Origin: [Mycobacterium] manitobense
GTDB lineage: Bacteria > Actinomycetota > Actinomycetes > Mycobacteriales > Mycobacteriaceae
Direction: 5' to 3'
Assembly (NCBI RefSeq): GCF_025821665.1
Contig: NZ_JACKSJ010000030.1
Span: 1-35,435 of the forward strand
DNA length: 35,435 nt
Part shown: piece after piece, positions 17,787 through 26,058 of the stretch
How positions within the stretch are numbered: position 1 is the first letter of the stretch
How the letters are laid out: every line of letters begins with the position of its first letter
The notes under the pieces: generated by a model
The model's input: the letters and a program-made list of their open reading frames with translations, nothing else
Told to the model about the DNA's origin: nothing
The model's database searches: none
Translations under genes and position numbers: made by a program

Positions 17787-19129
17787 GCGCCGACTGGAAC
17801 CGGGCCCGCGCCGTCGCCGACGCGGTGCTCTACGAGGGATACCTGCTCTACCCCTACCGTGCGACCTCACAGAAGAACCAGTCCCGCTGGCAGTTCGGCG
17901 TCCTCGGCCCATCCGGCGCCGAAGCCGCAGGGATCGGCGAGGACGACACGATCTCCGCGCAGATCCTGCTTCAGCCGGCCGAATCGCCTGCCCTCACCGT
18001 CGTCGTGCGCTTCCTGCAGTTGCAGCACCGCGCCGCGATGCGCGACGCCGGCGACGGCCGCGTCGAGGCCGTCGACGAACTGGTCACCGAAGCGGGTTCG
18101 TGGATCACCTGGGACGAGGCGGTGGAATGCGAGGCCCGCTTCGGCCCGTTCGGCATCGACACCCTGTGCCCCGGGCGGACGCACCCCATCGTCGTACCGT
18201 CCGGCACCGACGTCGAGATCCTCACCGGGGGCCGGCTGGTGCGCACCCGACGGGAGCTACGCGGCGAGCTGTCGCTGTCGGCCGAATCCGACGGCGACCT
18301 GATCCGGGTGAGCGTGACGGTGCGGAACACGGCTTCGCCCGCGGTGGACAAGGACGCGGCGATCGCCACCTCGTTGATCGGCACCCACCTCATCGGCGAG
18401 GTCAGCGGTGGGGAGTTCGTCTCGCTGCTCGAGCCGCCGCCGGCCGCCGCCGAGGCCGTCGCGCGCTGCGTCAGGCACCGGTGCTTCCCGGTGCTCGCCG
18501 GTCCGGCGGGGGAACGCGACCTCGTACTGGTGTCGCCGATCATCCTCTACGACCACCCCGAGATCGCCGAACAGAGCGACGGCGCCCTGTACGACTCGTG
18601 CGAGATCGACGAGATCCTCACGCTGCGGATCATGACGATGACCGACGAGGAGAAGGCCCAGGCCCGCGCCACCGATCCGCTCGCCGCGGCGATCATCGAC
18701 CGCTGCGACACCATGTCGCCGGAGGCGATGATGAACCTCCATGGCGTGCTGCGGGATCCGCATGCCACGGTCGGCGCCCCGGCGCTGGTCCCGGAGGTCC
18801 CCGACGGCGTCGACTGGTGGGATCCGGTCGCGGACAACGCCGTCGACCCGGGCATCGACGCGGTGCTGGTTAACGGCGTGCCGGTGAGCCGCGGCAGCCG
18901 GGTCCGGCTGCACCCGTCGCGCCGCGCCGACGCCCAGGACCTGTTCTACACCGACAAGGTCGCCCGGGTCACCTCGGTGCACGAGACCGTCGACGGCGAG
19001 ACCCACATCGGTGTGGTGATCGAGGACGACCCCGCCGCGGACCTGCACGAGTGGTACGGCCGCTACCTGTACTTCGCACCCGACGAAGTCCAGCCGCTTC
19101 CCGAGAGGAGTTCGACATGCAGACAGTAG
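17783..19129 (+). CDS. Conserved hydrogenase-cluster protein of unknown function
   Basis: Protein of 448 residues from a GTG at 17783 that overlaps the previous stop as GTGA. No catalytic motif is recognised. The N-terminal half (AVADAVLYEGYLLYPYRATSQKNQ ranges over about residues 10-35) and a middle segment (AIATSLIGTHLIGEVSGGEFVSLLEPP) look conserved. The C-terminal 80 residues (VLVNGVPVSRGSRVRL, DKVARVTSVHET, HIGVVIEDDP, YLYFAPDEVQPL) look like a small beta-barrel or SH3-like fold. No signal peptide or membrane helix. It lies between the DUF6084-like gene and the membrane microprotein, with a 13-bp overlap with the latter. Confidence 0.72.
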   Translation: MSADWNRARAVADAVLYEGYLLYPYRATSQKNQSRWQFGVLGPSGAEAAGIGEDDTISAQILLQPAESPALTVVVRFLQLQHRAAMRDAGDGRVEAVDELVTEAGSWITWDEAVECEARFGPFGIDTLCPGRTHPIVVPSGTDVEILTGGRLVRTRRELRGELSLSAESDGDLIRVSVTVRNTASPAVDKDAAIATSLIGTHLIGEVSGGEFVSLLEPPPAAAEAVARCVRHRCFPVLAGPAGERDLVLVSPIILYDHPEIAEQSDGALYDSCEIDEILTLRIMTMTDEEKAQARATDPLAAAIIDRCDTMSPEAMMNLHGVLRDPHATVGAPALVPEVPDGVDWWDPVADNAVDPGIDAVLVNGVPVSRGSRVRLHPSRRADAQDLFYTDKVARVTSVHETVDGETHIGVVIEDDPAADLHEWYGRYLYFAPDEVQPLPERSSTCRQ

Positions 19130-19236
19130 GGGTGACGGCGACGGTCGTCGTGGGTCTGGTGGTGGTCGCCGGCCTGGTGCTCGGCGTGCGGTCCATACCC
19201 GACGTCAAGCGGTATCTGAAGATCCGCCGGATGTGA
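19117..19236 (+). CDS. 39-residue single-pass membrane microprotein (DUF6893-like)
   Basis: Very small gene: a 4-residue N-terminus, one hydrophobic helix (residues about 5-25, mostly Val, Leu, Gly, Ala) and a basic, cytoplasm-facing tail (PDVKRYLKIRRM). Strong ribosome site GAGAGGAG at 19103-19110, 6 bp before the ATG. It resembles the family of tiny actinobacterial proteins called DUF6893. Positioned in the middle of the hydrogenase operon, it could anchor the otherwise soluble hydrogenase complex or its partners to the membrane; that is inference. Confidence 0.75.
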   Translation: MQTVGVTATVVVGLVVVAGLVLGVRSIPDVKRYLKIRRM

Positions 19237-19249
19237 CAGGGGCGCAGGG

Positions 19250-19735
19250 ATCACGACCAGAATCCTGATTGCCGGCATCGGCAACATCTTCCTCGGCGAC
19301 GACGGTTTCGGCCCCGAGGTGGTGCGCCATGTGCCGCAGCGGCTCGCCGGACCCGACGTCGCGGTGACCGACTACGGCATCCGCGGCATGCACCTCGCCT
19401 ACGACCTGCTCGACGGCTACGACGCGCTGGTCCTCGTCGACGCGCTGCCCGACCGCGGCGGGCCGGGCACCCTGCACGTGATCGAGGCCGACCACGAGAG
19501 TCTCTCGGGCACTGCCCGTCTGGATGCGCACGCCATGGACCCGGCGGCCGTGTTCGCGGGTGTCTACGCGCTCGGCAGCACCCCGCCGCGCACCGTGGTG
19601 ATCGGCTGCGAGGTCGAGAGCGTCGAGGACGGCATCGGCCTGAGCGCCCCGGTCGCCGCGGCGGTGCCCGAGGCGGTGCGCGCGGTCGAGGACGTGGTCG
19701 CGCGCCTACTGACCAGCGCGGCCGTGGAGGGCTGA
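19250..19735 (+). CDS. Hydrogenase maturation protease (HyaD/HybD/HupD family)
   Basis: Endopeptidase that removes the C-terminal tail of HhyL after nickel insertion; about 161 residues. The family signature GIGNIFLGDDGFG lies at the extreme N-terminus, with the acidic nickel-sensing residue (the DD), a second Asp in LVDALPDRG and a histidine in HAMDP, matching the Glu/Asp-Asp-His triad of HybD. No ATG, GTG or TTG precedes the signature: the frame is open only back to a stop at 19217-19219. The most likely start is ATC at 19250 (ITTRILIAG), with AGGGG about 8 bp upstream; CTG at 19265 is possible. The GTG at 19319 would delete the signature. Confidence 0.85.
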   Translation: MTTRILIAGIGNIFLGDDGFGPEVVRHVPQRLAGPDVAVTDYGIRGMHLAYDLLDGYDALVLVDALPDRGGPGTLHVIEADHESLSGTARLDAHAMDPAAVFAGVYALGSTPPRTVVIGCEVESVEDGIGLSAPVAAAVPEAVRAVEDVVARLLTSAAVEG

Positions 19736-19738
19736 GCG

Positions 19739-19984
19739 ATGTGCCTCGGAATCCCCGGTCAGGTGGTGCGGATGCTCGACGGCTACGGCGGCCAACTCGC
19801 GCTCGTCGACGTGGTCGGTGAGCATCGCAAGGTCAACATCGGCATGCTGCCCGACGACGTCTTCGCGCCGGGTGACTGGGTGATCATCCACATGGGGTTC
19901 GTCGTGGAGAGAACCGACCGGGCCGGGGCGGCCGAGGCGCTGGCCGGTCTGAAGATGATGGGCAGTGGGGATCCGCCGCCATGA
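19739..19984 (+). CDS. hypC: Hydrogenase assembly chaperone HypC (copy 1)
   Basis: Small OB-fold chaperone, 81 residues, that with HypD carries the Fe(CN)2CO moiety and hands it to the large-subunit precursor. The essential Cys2 is present in MCLGIPGQV, and the family segments GEHRKVNIGMLPDD, PGDWVIIHMGFVVE and EALAGL follow. It starts 3 bp after the protease stop and overlaps hypF as ATGA. A second, longer HypC lies at 22292; they share the fold but differ in length and sequence. Confidence 0.93.
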   Translation: MCLGIPGQVVRMLDGYGGQLALVDVVGEHRKVNIGMLPDDVFAPGDWVIIHMGFVVERTDRAGAAEALAGLKMMGSGDPPP

Positions 19985-22254
19985 CCCGCCAGCGGCTGCG
20001 GATCTGTGCGCACGGCGTCGTCCAGGGCGTGGGCTTCCGCCCGTTCGTGTACACCACCGCGGCCGCCCTCGGCCTGTCCGGATCGGTCCGCAACGACAGC
20101 GCGGGCGCCGTCATCGAGATCGAGGGCACCCCGGACGCCGTGTGCACGTTCCTCGGTCGGCTGCGCGACGATCCGCCGCCGCTGGCCGTGATCGACCACC
20201 TCGAGACCCGCGACGTGCCGTGCACCGGCGGCACCGGGTTCACCATCGCCGACACGTCACGCTCGACCGGTGGCCGCACTCTCACCTCCCCCGACGTCGC
20301 GGTGTGCGCCGATTGCGTTGCCGAGCTTCGTGACCCGTCCGACCGCCGGCACCGGCACCCGTTCATCAACTGCACCAACTGCGGGCCTCGGTTCACCATC
20401 ATCGGCGCGCTGCCGTACGACCGGGCGAACACCACCATGGCGGATTTCGCGATGTGCGCCGCCTGCGCCCGCGAATACACCGATCCCGCCGACCGCCGAT
20501 TCCACGCGCAACCCGTCTGCTGCCCGGATTGCGGGCCTACGCTGCGTTTCCGCACCGGCAGCGATGTGCTGGGGTGCGGCGAGGAGGGACTACGGCGGGC
20601 CCGTCGCCTGCTGCGCGCGGGAGGCGTGCTCGCGGTCAAGGGCATCGGCGGCTACCACCTGGCCTGCGACGCCGGGAATGCGCAGGCGGTCGCGGAACTG
20701 CGCAGGCGCAAGCGGCGCGGCGACAAGCCGTTCGCGGTCATGGTCCCGGATCTGGCGGGGGCAGCCCTGCTCATCGACGTCGACGAACGCATCGCGGGCG
20801 TGCTGACCGGCGCGGCGCGACCCATCGTGCTGCGGCCACGCCGCACCGAGAGCCCCGTCGCCGACGCGGTCGCGCCACGCAACCCCGATCTCGGTGTGAT
20901 GCTGGCCTATACGCCACTGCACCTGCTGCTGTTCGGCTTGCCCGGCGACGAGCCCGGCCCGCAGGTGCTGGTGATGACGTCGGGCAATCTCGGTGGTGAG
21001 CCGATCTGCTTCGCCGACGACGACGCGTTCGCGCGGCTCGCCGACCTCGCCGATGGCTGGCTGGTGCACGACCGCAGGATCCTGGTGCCGTGCGACGACT
21101 CGGTGGTGCGCGTCCTCGACGGTGAGGAGTCACCCATCCGGCGGTCCCGCGGCCATGCCCCGCTCCCGGTGGCGCTGCCCGTCGCGGTGCCGCCGGCCCT
21201 CGCGGTGGGCGCCGACCTGAAGAACACCCTGGCCGTCGCCGACGGCCGCTATGCGTGGCTGAGCCAGCACATCGGCGACATGGACGACCTGGCGACGCTG
21301 TCCGCGTTCGACGCCGCCGAGCGGCACCTGCGCACACTGACCGGCGTCTCCCCCGTCGTGGTGGTGACCGACGCCCACCCGGCATACCGGTCCACCGGCT
21401 GGGCGCACCGCAACGCCGGTGGCCGCCCCGTGCGCAAAGTGCAGCACCACCACGCGCACATCGCCGCGGTGATGGCCGAGCACGGCCTCGACGGCACCGA
21501 GCAGGTACTCGGATTCGCGTTCGACGGAACGGGTTACGGAGACGACGGGGCGGTCTGGGGCGGCGAGGTGATGCTGGCCGACTACAAGGGCTACCGCCGG
21601 CTCGCGGCGCTGCGCTACGTGCCGCTTGCGGGCGGCGACCTCACCGTGCGGCGGCCCTACCGGATGGCCCTGGCCCATCTCTGGGCTGCCGGGCTGCCGT
21701 GGGATCCGGATCTGCAGCCCGTACAGGCCTGCCCGCCTGACGAACGGCGGGTTCTGCGCCACCAGCTGGAGACCGGGCTGGGTTGCGTGCCCACCTCGAG
21801 CATGGGCCGGTTGTTCGACGCGGTAGCAGCGCTGGTGGGCGTCCGGCAGACCGTCGACTACGAGGCGCAGGCCGCCATCGAACTCGAAGGGCTGGCCCGT
21901 GGCGCCGAACCGGGCTGCGGAAGCTACCGGTTCGGCGCCGACGGTCCCGCCGTGGACCCTGCTCCGGTGCTGTCGGCGGTGATCGCCGACATGCGCGCCG
22001 GAGTTCCGGCCGGGGTCGTCGCCGCCCGCTTCCACCGCGCGGTGACCGTTCTCGTGGTCCACCTGGCCGGCGTGTACGGCGGACCGGAGCGGACGGTCGC
22101 CTTGTCCGGCGGCGTGTTCTGCAACGCCCTGCTGCTGCGCACCACGGTGGCCGCGCTGCGGACGGCGGGTTTCACCGTCCTGACCCATCGGCGCGTGCCG
22201 CCCAACGACGGCGGTATCGCGCTGGGGCAGTTGATGATCGGGACGTCGGGATGA
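19981..22254 (+). CDS. hypF: Carbamoyltransferase HypF
   Basis: Makes the cyanide ligands of the NiFe centre: converts carbamoyl phosphate to carbamoyl-AMP and transfers the carbamoyl group to the C-terminal Cys of HypE. 757 residues, complete. Domains: acylphosphatase (residues about 5-90, GVVQGVGFRPFVY), two zinc-finger repeats (CADC ... CTNC and CAAC ... CPDC, about residues 108-185), YrdC-like nucleotide-binding domain (KGIGGYHLACDA, KRRGDKPFAVM, TSGNLGGEP), and a Kae1-like C-terminal domain with metal site HHHAHIAAVMAEH and GFAFDGTGYGDDG. Overlaps hypC by 4 bp. Confidence 0.97.
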   Translation: MTRQRLRICAHGVVQGVGFRPFVYTTAAALGLSGSVRNDSAGAVIEIEGTPDAVCTFLGRLRDDPPPLAVIDHLETRDVPCTGGTGFTIADTSRSTGGRTLTSPDVAVCADCVAELRDPSDRRHRHPFINCTNCGPRFTIIGALPYDRANTTMADFAMCAACAREYTDPADRRFHAQPVCCPDCGPTLRFRTGSDVLGCGEEGLRRARRLLRAGGVLAVKGIGGYHLACDAGNAQAVAELRRRKRRGDKPFAVMVPDLAGAALLIDVDERIAGVLTGAARPIVLRPRRTESPVADAVAPRNPDLGVMLAYTPLHLLLFGLPGDEPGPQVLVMTSGNLGGEPICFADDDAFARLADLADGWLVHDRRILVPCDDSVVRVLDGEESPIRRSRGHAPLPVALPVAVPPALAVGADLKNTLAVADGRYAWLSQHIGDMDDLATLSAFDAAERHLRTLTGVSPVVVVTDAHPAYRSTGWAHRNAGGRPVRKVQHHHAHIAAVMAEHGLDGTEQVLGFAFDGTGYGDDGAVWGGEVMLADYKGYRRLAALRYVPLAGGDLTVRRPYRMALAHLWAAGLPWDPDLQPVQACPPDERRVLRHQLETGLGCVPTSSMGRLFDAVAALVGVRQTVDYEAQAAIELEGLARGAEPGCGSYRFGADGPAVDPAPVLSAVIADMRAGVPAGVVAARFHRAVTVLVVHLAGVYGGPERTVALSGGVFCNALLLRTTVAALRTAGFTVLTHRRVPPNDGGIALGQLMIGTSG

Positions 22255-22291
22255 CGGCGTCCCAGGGATGGCCGAGAGAGAGGATGCGCCC

Positions 22292-22603
22292 ATGTGTCTA
22301 GCGGTGCCCGGCAGGATACTGCGCGTCGAGGACCGGGACGGCGCGCTGATGTCGATGGTGGACTTCGGCGGCATCCAGAAGGACGTCTGCCTGGAGTACA
22401 TCCCCGACGCCCGGGTCGGTGAATACGTGATGGTCCACGTCGGATTCGCGATCCAGCGACTCGACGAGGAATCGGCGAAGCGCACGCTCGCCGAGTTCGA
22501 GCACCTCGGGGTGCTCAAGGAGGAGTTCGGCGACGGCTTCGAGCTGGCGGCCAGACAGGCGGGGCTGCAGAACCCGCAACACACGGACAACGGGCAGAGG
22601 TGA
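22292..22603 (+). CDS. hypC: Hydrogenase assembly chaperone HypC (copy 2)
   Basis: Second HypC/HybG/HupF-family chaperone, 103 residues. The start is fixed at 22292 because the functional Cys must be residue 2 (MCLAVPGRI); an upstream ATG at 22268 would bury it. A purine-rich ribosome site (GAGAGAGAGGA, 22274-22284) stands 7 bp upstream. Segments [17 protein letters not shown] and [20 protein letters not shown] are typical; an extra C-terminal tail of about 25 residues ([19 protein letters not shown]) is longer than in copy 1. It is encoded 4 bp before hypD, its expected partner. Confidence 0.93.
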   Translation: MCLAVPGRILRVEDRDGALMSMVDFGGIQKDVCLEYIPDARVGEYVMVHVGFAIQRLDEESAKRTLAEFEHLGVLKEEFGDGFELAARQAGLQNPQHTDNGQR

Positions 22604-22607
22604 CGTC

Positions 22608-23708
22608 ATGAAGTATCTGGACGAGTTCAGCGATCCACAATTGGCCGGCAAGCTGATCGAGGAGATCAAGGCGGTCACCACCCGGCGCTGGTCGATCATG
22701 GAAGTATGTGGCGGACAAACACATTCGATCATCCGCCACGGTATCGACCAGCTCCTGCCCGACGAGATCGAGATGATCCACGGGCCCGGCTGCCCGGTGT
22801 GCGTCACCCCGCTTGAGATCATCGACAAGGCCATGGAGATCGCGTCCCGGCCCGGGGTGATCTTCTGCTCGTTCGGCGACATGCTGCGCGTTCCGGGCAG
22901 TGACAAGGACCTGTTCCGCGTCAAGAGCGAGGGCGGCGACGTGCGGGTGGTGTACTCGCCGCTGGACGCGCTGACGATCGCCCGCGACAACCCGGACCGC
23001 CAGGTGGTGTTCTTCGGCATCGGATTCGAGACGACGGCGCCCGCCAACGCGATGACCGTCTATCAGGCCAAGCGCCTGGGTGTCGAGAACTTCTCGCTGC
23101 TCGTCTCGCACGTGCTGGTGCCGCCCGCGATCGCGGCCATCATGGAGTCCCCCACCTGCCGGGTGCAGGCGTTCCTGGCCGCCGGTCATGTGTGCAGCGT
23201 GATGGGGACCGAGGAATACCCCTCGCTGTGTGAGAAGTACGAGATCCCGATCGTGGTCACGGGTTTCGAACCGTTGGACATCCTCGAAGGCATCCGGCGG
23301 ACGGTGCTGCAGCTGGAGTCCGGGCGCCACGAACTGGAGAACGCCTATCCCCGCGCCGTGCGGGCCGAGGGCAACGCCGCGGCCCGGCGCATGCTCACCG
23401 ACGTCTTCGAGGTGACCGACCGGGGCTGGCGCGGCATCGGGACCATCCCCGACAGCGGGTGGCAGCTCTCGCCCGGCTACCGCGACTACGACGCCGAACA
23501 CCGCTTCGCCGTCACCGGTATCCACACCGCCGAGTCCGCGGTGTGCCGGTCCGGCGAGGTGCTGCAGGGGCTGATCAAACCGCACGAGTGCGCGGCCTTC
23601 GGCACGCTGTGCACCCCGCGGAACCCGCTCGGCGCCACCATGGTCTCGTCCGAGGGCGCGTGCGCGGCGTACTACCTGTACCGGCGGCTCGAGGTGAGCC
23701 ATGCCTGA
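22608..23708 (+). CDS. hypD: Hydrogenase formation protein HypD
   Basis: Iron-sulfur scaffold that, with HypC, assembles the Fe(CN)2CO group; 366 residues. Conserved motifs: [46 protein letters not shown], the [11 protein letters not shown] segment, and a cysteine-rich C-terminal region (Cys in [26 protein letters not shown] and SEGACAAYY) that binds the 4Fe-4S cluster. The ATG is preceded by AGAGGTGACGTC. It overlaps hypE by 8 bp. Confidence 0.97.
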   Translation: MKYLDEFSDPQLAGKLIEEIKAVTTRRWSIMEVCGGQTHSIIRHGIDQLLPDEIEMIHGPGCPVCVTPLEIIDKAMEIASRPGVIFCSFGDMLRVPGSDKDLFRVKSEGGDVRVVYSPLDALTIARDNPDRQVVFFGIGFETTAPANAMTVYQAKRLGVENFSLLVSHVLVPPAIAAIMESPTCRVQAFLAAGHVCSVMGTEEYPSLCEKYEIPIVVTGFEPLDILEGIRRTVLQLESGRHELENAYPRAVRAEGNAAARRMLTDVFEVTDRGWRGIGTIPDSGWQLSPGYRDYDAEHRFAVTGIHTAESAVCRSGEVLQGLIKPHECAAFGTLCTPRNPLGATMVSSEGACAAYYLYRRLEVSHA

Positions 23709-24765
23709 CACCCCGAGCATCGATATGGAGCAGTGGGTGTGCCCGGCGCCGCTTCGCGACGCGCCGAACATCGTGATGGGCCACGGCGGCGGCGGGGCGA
23801 TGTCCGCCGAACTGATCGAGCACCTCTTCCTGCCCGCGTTCGGCTCGGCGGCCGACGCGGGCATGGGCGACTCGGCCGTCATCGAGGTCGGCGACGTCCG
23901 GCTGGCCTTCTCCACCGACTCGTTCGTGGTGAAGCCGTTGGTCTTTCCCGGCGGCACGATCGGTGACCTGGCGGTCAACGGCACCGTGAACGACCTGGCG
24001 ATGTCGGGCGCGACGCCGATGGTGCTGTCCACGGCGTTCATCCTCGAGGAGGGCACCGCGCTGGACGACATCGCCCGCGTCGCCCACGCCGTCGGTACGG
24101 CCGCGCTGGCCGCCGGGGTGAAGCTGGTCACCGGTGACACCAAGGTCGTCGACACCGGCCACGGCGACGGCATCTATCTCAACACCTCGGGCATCGGACT
24201 GATCGATCCGGGTGTCGACATCCGCCCGCAGCGTGCCGCGCCCGGTGACGTCGTGATCGTCAGCGGTGAGATCGGGGTGCACGGGGTGGCGGTGATGAGC
24301 TGCCGGGAAGGCCTCGAATTCGCCACCTCGATCGCCAGCGACACGGCGCCGCTGAACGGCCTGGTGGCCGCGATGATCGGCACGGGAGCCGACCTGCACG
24401 CCCTGCGTGACCCGACACGCGGCGGGATGTCGGCCACGCTCAACGAGATCGCCAAGGCCGCAGGCGTCGGCGTGGCACTGGAGGAGACGGCACTGCCCGT
24501 CCCGCCCGGTGTGCGCGACGCCTGCGGGCTGCTGGGCCTCGACCCGCTGTTCGTCGCCAACGAGGGCAAGCTGGTCGCGTTCGTCGCGCCCGAGGACGCC
24601 GACCGGGTACTGGCCGCGATGCGCGCCCATCCGCTGGGCGCGAGGGCGGCGGTGATCGGCCGGTGCGTCGGGGAGCATCCCGGCATGGTGGTCGCGCGCA
24701 CTGCGCTCGGCGGCACCCGGGTGGTGGATCTGCCTATCGGCGAACAGCTTCCGCGGATCTGCTGA
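23701..24765 (+). CDS. hypE: Hydrogenase expression/formation protein HypE
   Basis: ATP-dependent dehydratase of the AIRS/PurM family, 354 residues, that turns the carbamoylated C-terminal cysteine into a thiocyanate, the source of the CN ligands. The C-terminus is LPRIC, so the essential terminal Cys354 is intact. N-terminal [62 protein letters not shown] and [15 protein letters not shown] are the expected ATP/Mg and structural motifs. Overlaps hypD, and its stop overlaps the next start (TGATG). Confidence 0.97.
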   Translation: MPDTPSIDMEQWVCPAPLRDAPNIVMGHGGGGAMSAELIEHLFLPAFGSAADAGMGDSAVIEVGDVRLAFSTDSFVVKPLVFPGGTIGDLAVNGTVNDLAMSGATPMVLSTAFILEEGTALDDIARVAHAVGTAALAAGVKLVTGDTKVVDTGHGDGIYLNTSGIGLIDPGVDIRPQRAAPGDVVIVSGEIGVHGVAVMSCREGLEFATSIASDTAPLNGLVAAMIGTGADLHALRDPTRGGMSATLNEIAKAAGVGVALEETALPVPPGVRDACGLLGLDPLFVANEGKLVAFVAPEDADRVLAAMRAHPLGARAAVIGRCVGEHPGMVVARTALGGTRVVDLPIGEQLPRIC

Positions 24766-25523
24766 TGAGCGGCGCCGTCGATCAGCGCGTAGCGCCCGGC
24801 CATGCCACGTTCGGCCGGTTCGCCTACCCGCCGAACGAACTCGGTTACTGCGGACCGGCAGGTGTCGCGGTGCCCGACCTGGCGGCGCATGCGCGCGAGT
24901 TCGACGGAGCCTGGCCCTATCTGACGGCGATCGCCGATGCGGCGGGCATCGCCGACCCGCTCGACGAGGAGGTGGTGAGCGCCTACTGGATCGGCGGGCC
25001 GCTGCTGGACCGCGTCGATCCCGGCGTCCTGCTCGCGGGTCTCCGCCATGCCTTCCGCGGACAGGTCACCGGCCTGCTGGCGGACCTGCCGGACACCGCC
25101 GACGTGCTGGCCCACCACAGCCTGCACGTGCTCGCGGTCTATCCGTGGGTGCGATTCCTCGACCGCGATGCCGGCACACCGGTGCGGGTGATGCAGAGCT
25201 GTCGCATCCGCTGGGGCACCGTCGAATCGGTGACCGGCGAGGACGCGGTCATCACGTCCCGGCCGCTGACGTTCGAGGCGGATCGGCTGCGGCTCGGCGA
25301 TCCGCGGGCCGAGCGGGTGCGCTGGCACCGCAACGGCACGTCCCTGACCGCCGCACCCGCGCCCGGCGACGCGGTCGCGGCGCACTGGGACTGGATCTGC
25401 GGAACGCTCACCGCCGAGCAGACCGCGGCCCTCGACGCGGCGACGCGCTCCACACTCGCCGTCGTCAACACCACAAGGAGTTCCATGCCGCCACAGCGCG
25501 GAGATCGTGAGGAGAAGTCATGA
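24765..25523 (+). CDS. Hydrogenase-cluster protein, DUF6390-like
   Basis: Unknown-function protein, 252 residues, resembling the DUF6390 type seen next to hyp genes in actinobacteria. It opens with TFGRFAYPPNELGYCGPAG, which includes a conserved-looking Cys; HHSLHVLAVYPWVRFL and MQSCRIRWGTVESV follow in the second half. No membrane helix. Start ATG at 24765 overlaps the hypE stop by one base. The VYPWVRFL and GTVESV segments recall proteins that handle cofactors or assembly, but no function can be assigned. Confidence 0.75.
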   Translation: MSGAVDQRVAPGHATFGRFAYPPNELGYCGPAGVAVPDLAAHAREFDGAWPYLTAIADAAGIADPLDEEVVSAYWIGGPLLDRVDPGVLLAGLRHAFRGQVTGLLADLPDTADVLAHHSLHVLAVYPWVRFLDRDAGTPVRVMQSCRIRWGTVESVTGEDAVITSRPLTFEADRLRLGDPRAERVRWHRNGTSLTAAPAPGDAVAAHWDWICGTLTAEQTAALDAATRSTLAVVNTTRSSMPPQRGDREEKS

Positions 25524-25846
25524 ACACACCGGGAAGCCCCATGTCCGCCGAGCCCCAGGAGGAGCGGGGAGCGCCAGGATCGCGCGACACCGGATCGGAT
25601 CAACCCTCGGGCGGTCCGACGGACCGGCCGTCGGGGAAGATGGAGGGCGACGAGTCCGTGCCCGCCCACGACGAAGCCGGCAAGCCGCGGCAGACCGGCG
25701 GCGACAAGACCGAGGCGCCGCCCTCGGACGCCAAGCCGGCCATACCGCCCTACGAGGGCAGACAGACCGAGGCGAAGCCGGAGGGCAGCGGCGACGACAG
25801 CCCCGAACGCACCGGCGGCGCCGTCAAACCGGTCACCGAAGGGTAG
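25520..25846 (+). CDS. Intrinsically disordered protein, last gene of hydrogenase operon
   Basis: 108-residue protein made almost entirely of Gly, Pro, Ser, Thr, Glu, Asp, Lys and Gln; no hydrophobic core, cysteine or signal peptide is visible, so it is predicted to be disordered. The ATG overlaps the previous stop as ATGA and has AGGAG at 25510-25514. An internal ATG at 25541 is an alternative. It ends 8 bp before the convergent DUF3046 gene. Codon phase is clean, but conservation would be needed to be sure that it is a functional protein. Confidence 0.6.
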   Translation: MNTPGSPMSAEPQEERGAPGSRDTGSDQPSGGPTDRPSGKMEGDESVPAHDEAGKPRQTGGDKTEAPPSDAKPAIPPYEGRQTEAKPEGSGDDSPERTGGAVKPVTEG

Positions 25847-25854
25847 ACAGCCCG

Positions 25855-26049
25855 TCACCACTGATCGCGCGGCACATCGAAGTCCGCGCACAACGCCCGC
25901 CACACGTCGCGGGGTTCTGCGCCGTCCTCGATGGCCTGCGCGGCGGTCCGGCCGCCGAGCGCCGCCAGCACATGGTCGACGAGCAGCGACTGGCCACGAA
26001 CGGAGCCGAACTGTCCGTCGACCAGTTCCCGGAATTCCGTCAGGCGCAC
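25855..26049 (-). CDS. DUF3046 family protein (Rv2738c-like)
   Basis: 64-residue conserved mycobacterial protein, nearly identical in plan to Rv2738c: MRLTEFRELVDGQFG, SLLVDHVLAALGGRTAAQAI, GAEPRDVWRALCADFDVP. Function unknown. GTG start at 26049. In M. tuberculosis this gene follows recA closely; here the hydrogenase operon lies between the two. It is 9 bp downstream of the glycosyltransferase gene and probably co-transcribed. Confidence 0.92.
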   Translation of the reverse strand: MRLTEFRELVDGQFGSVRGQSLLVDHVLAALGGRTAAQAIEDGAEPRDVWRALCADFDVPRDQW

Positions 26050-26058
26050 GCGACCAAT

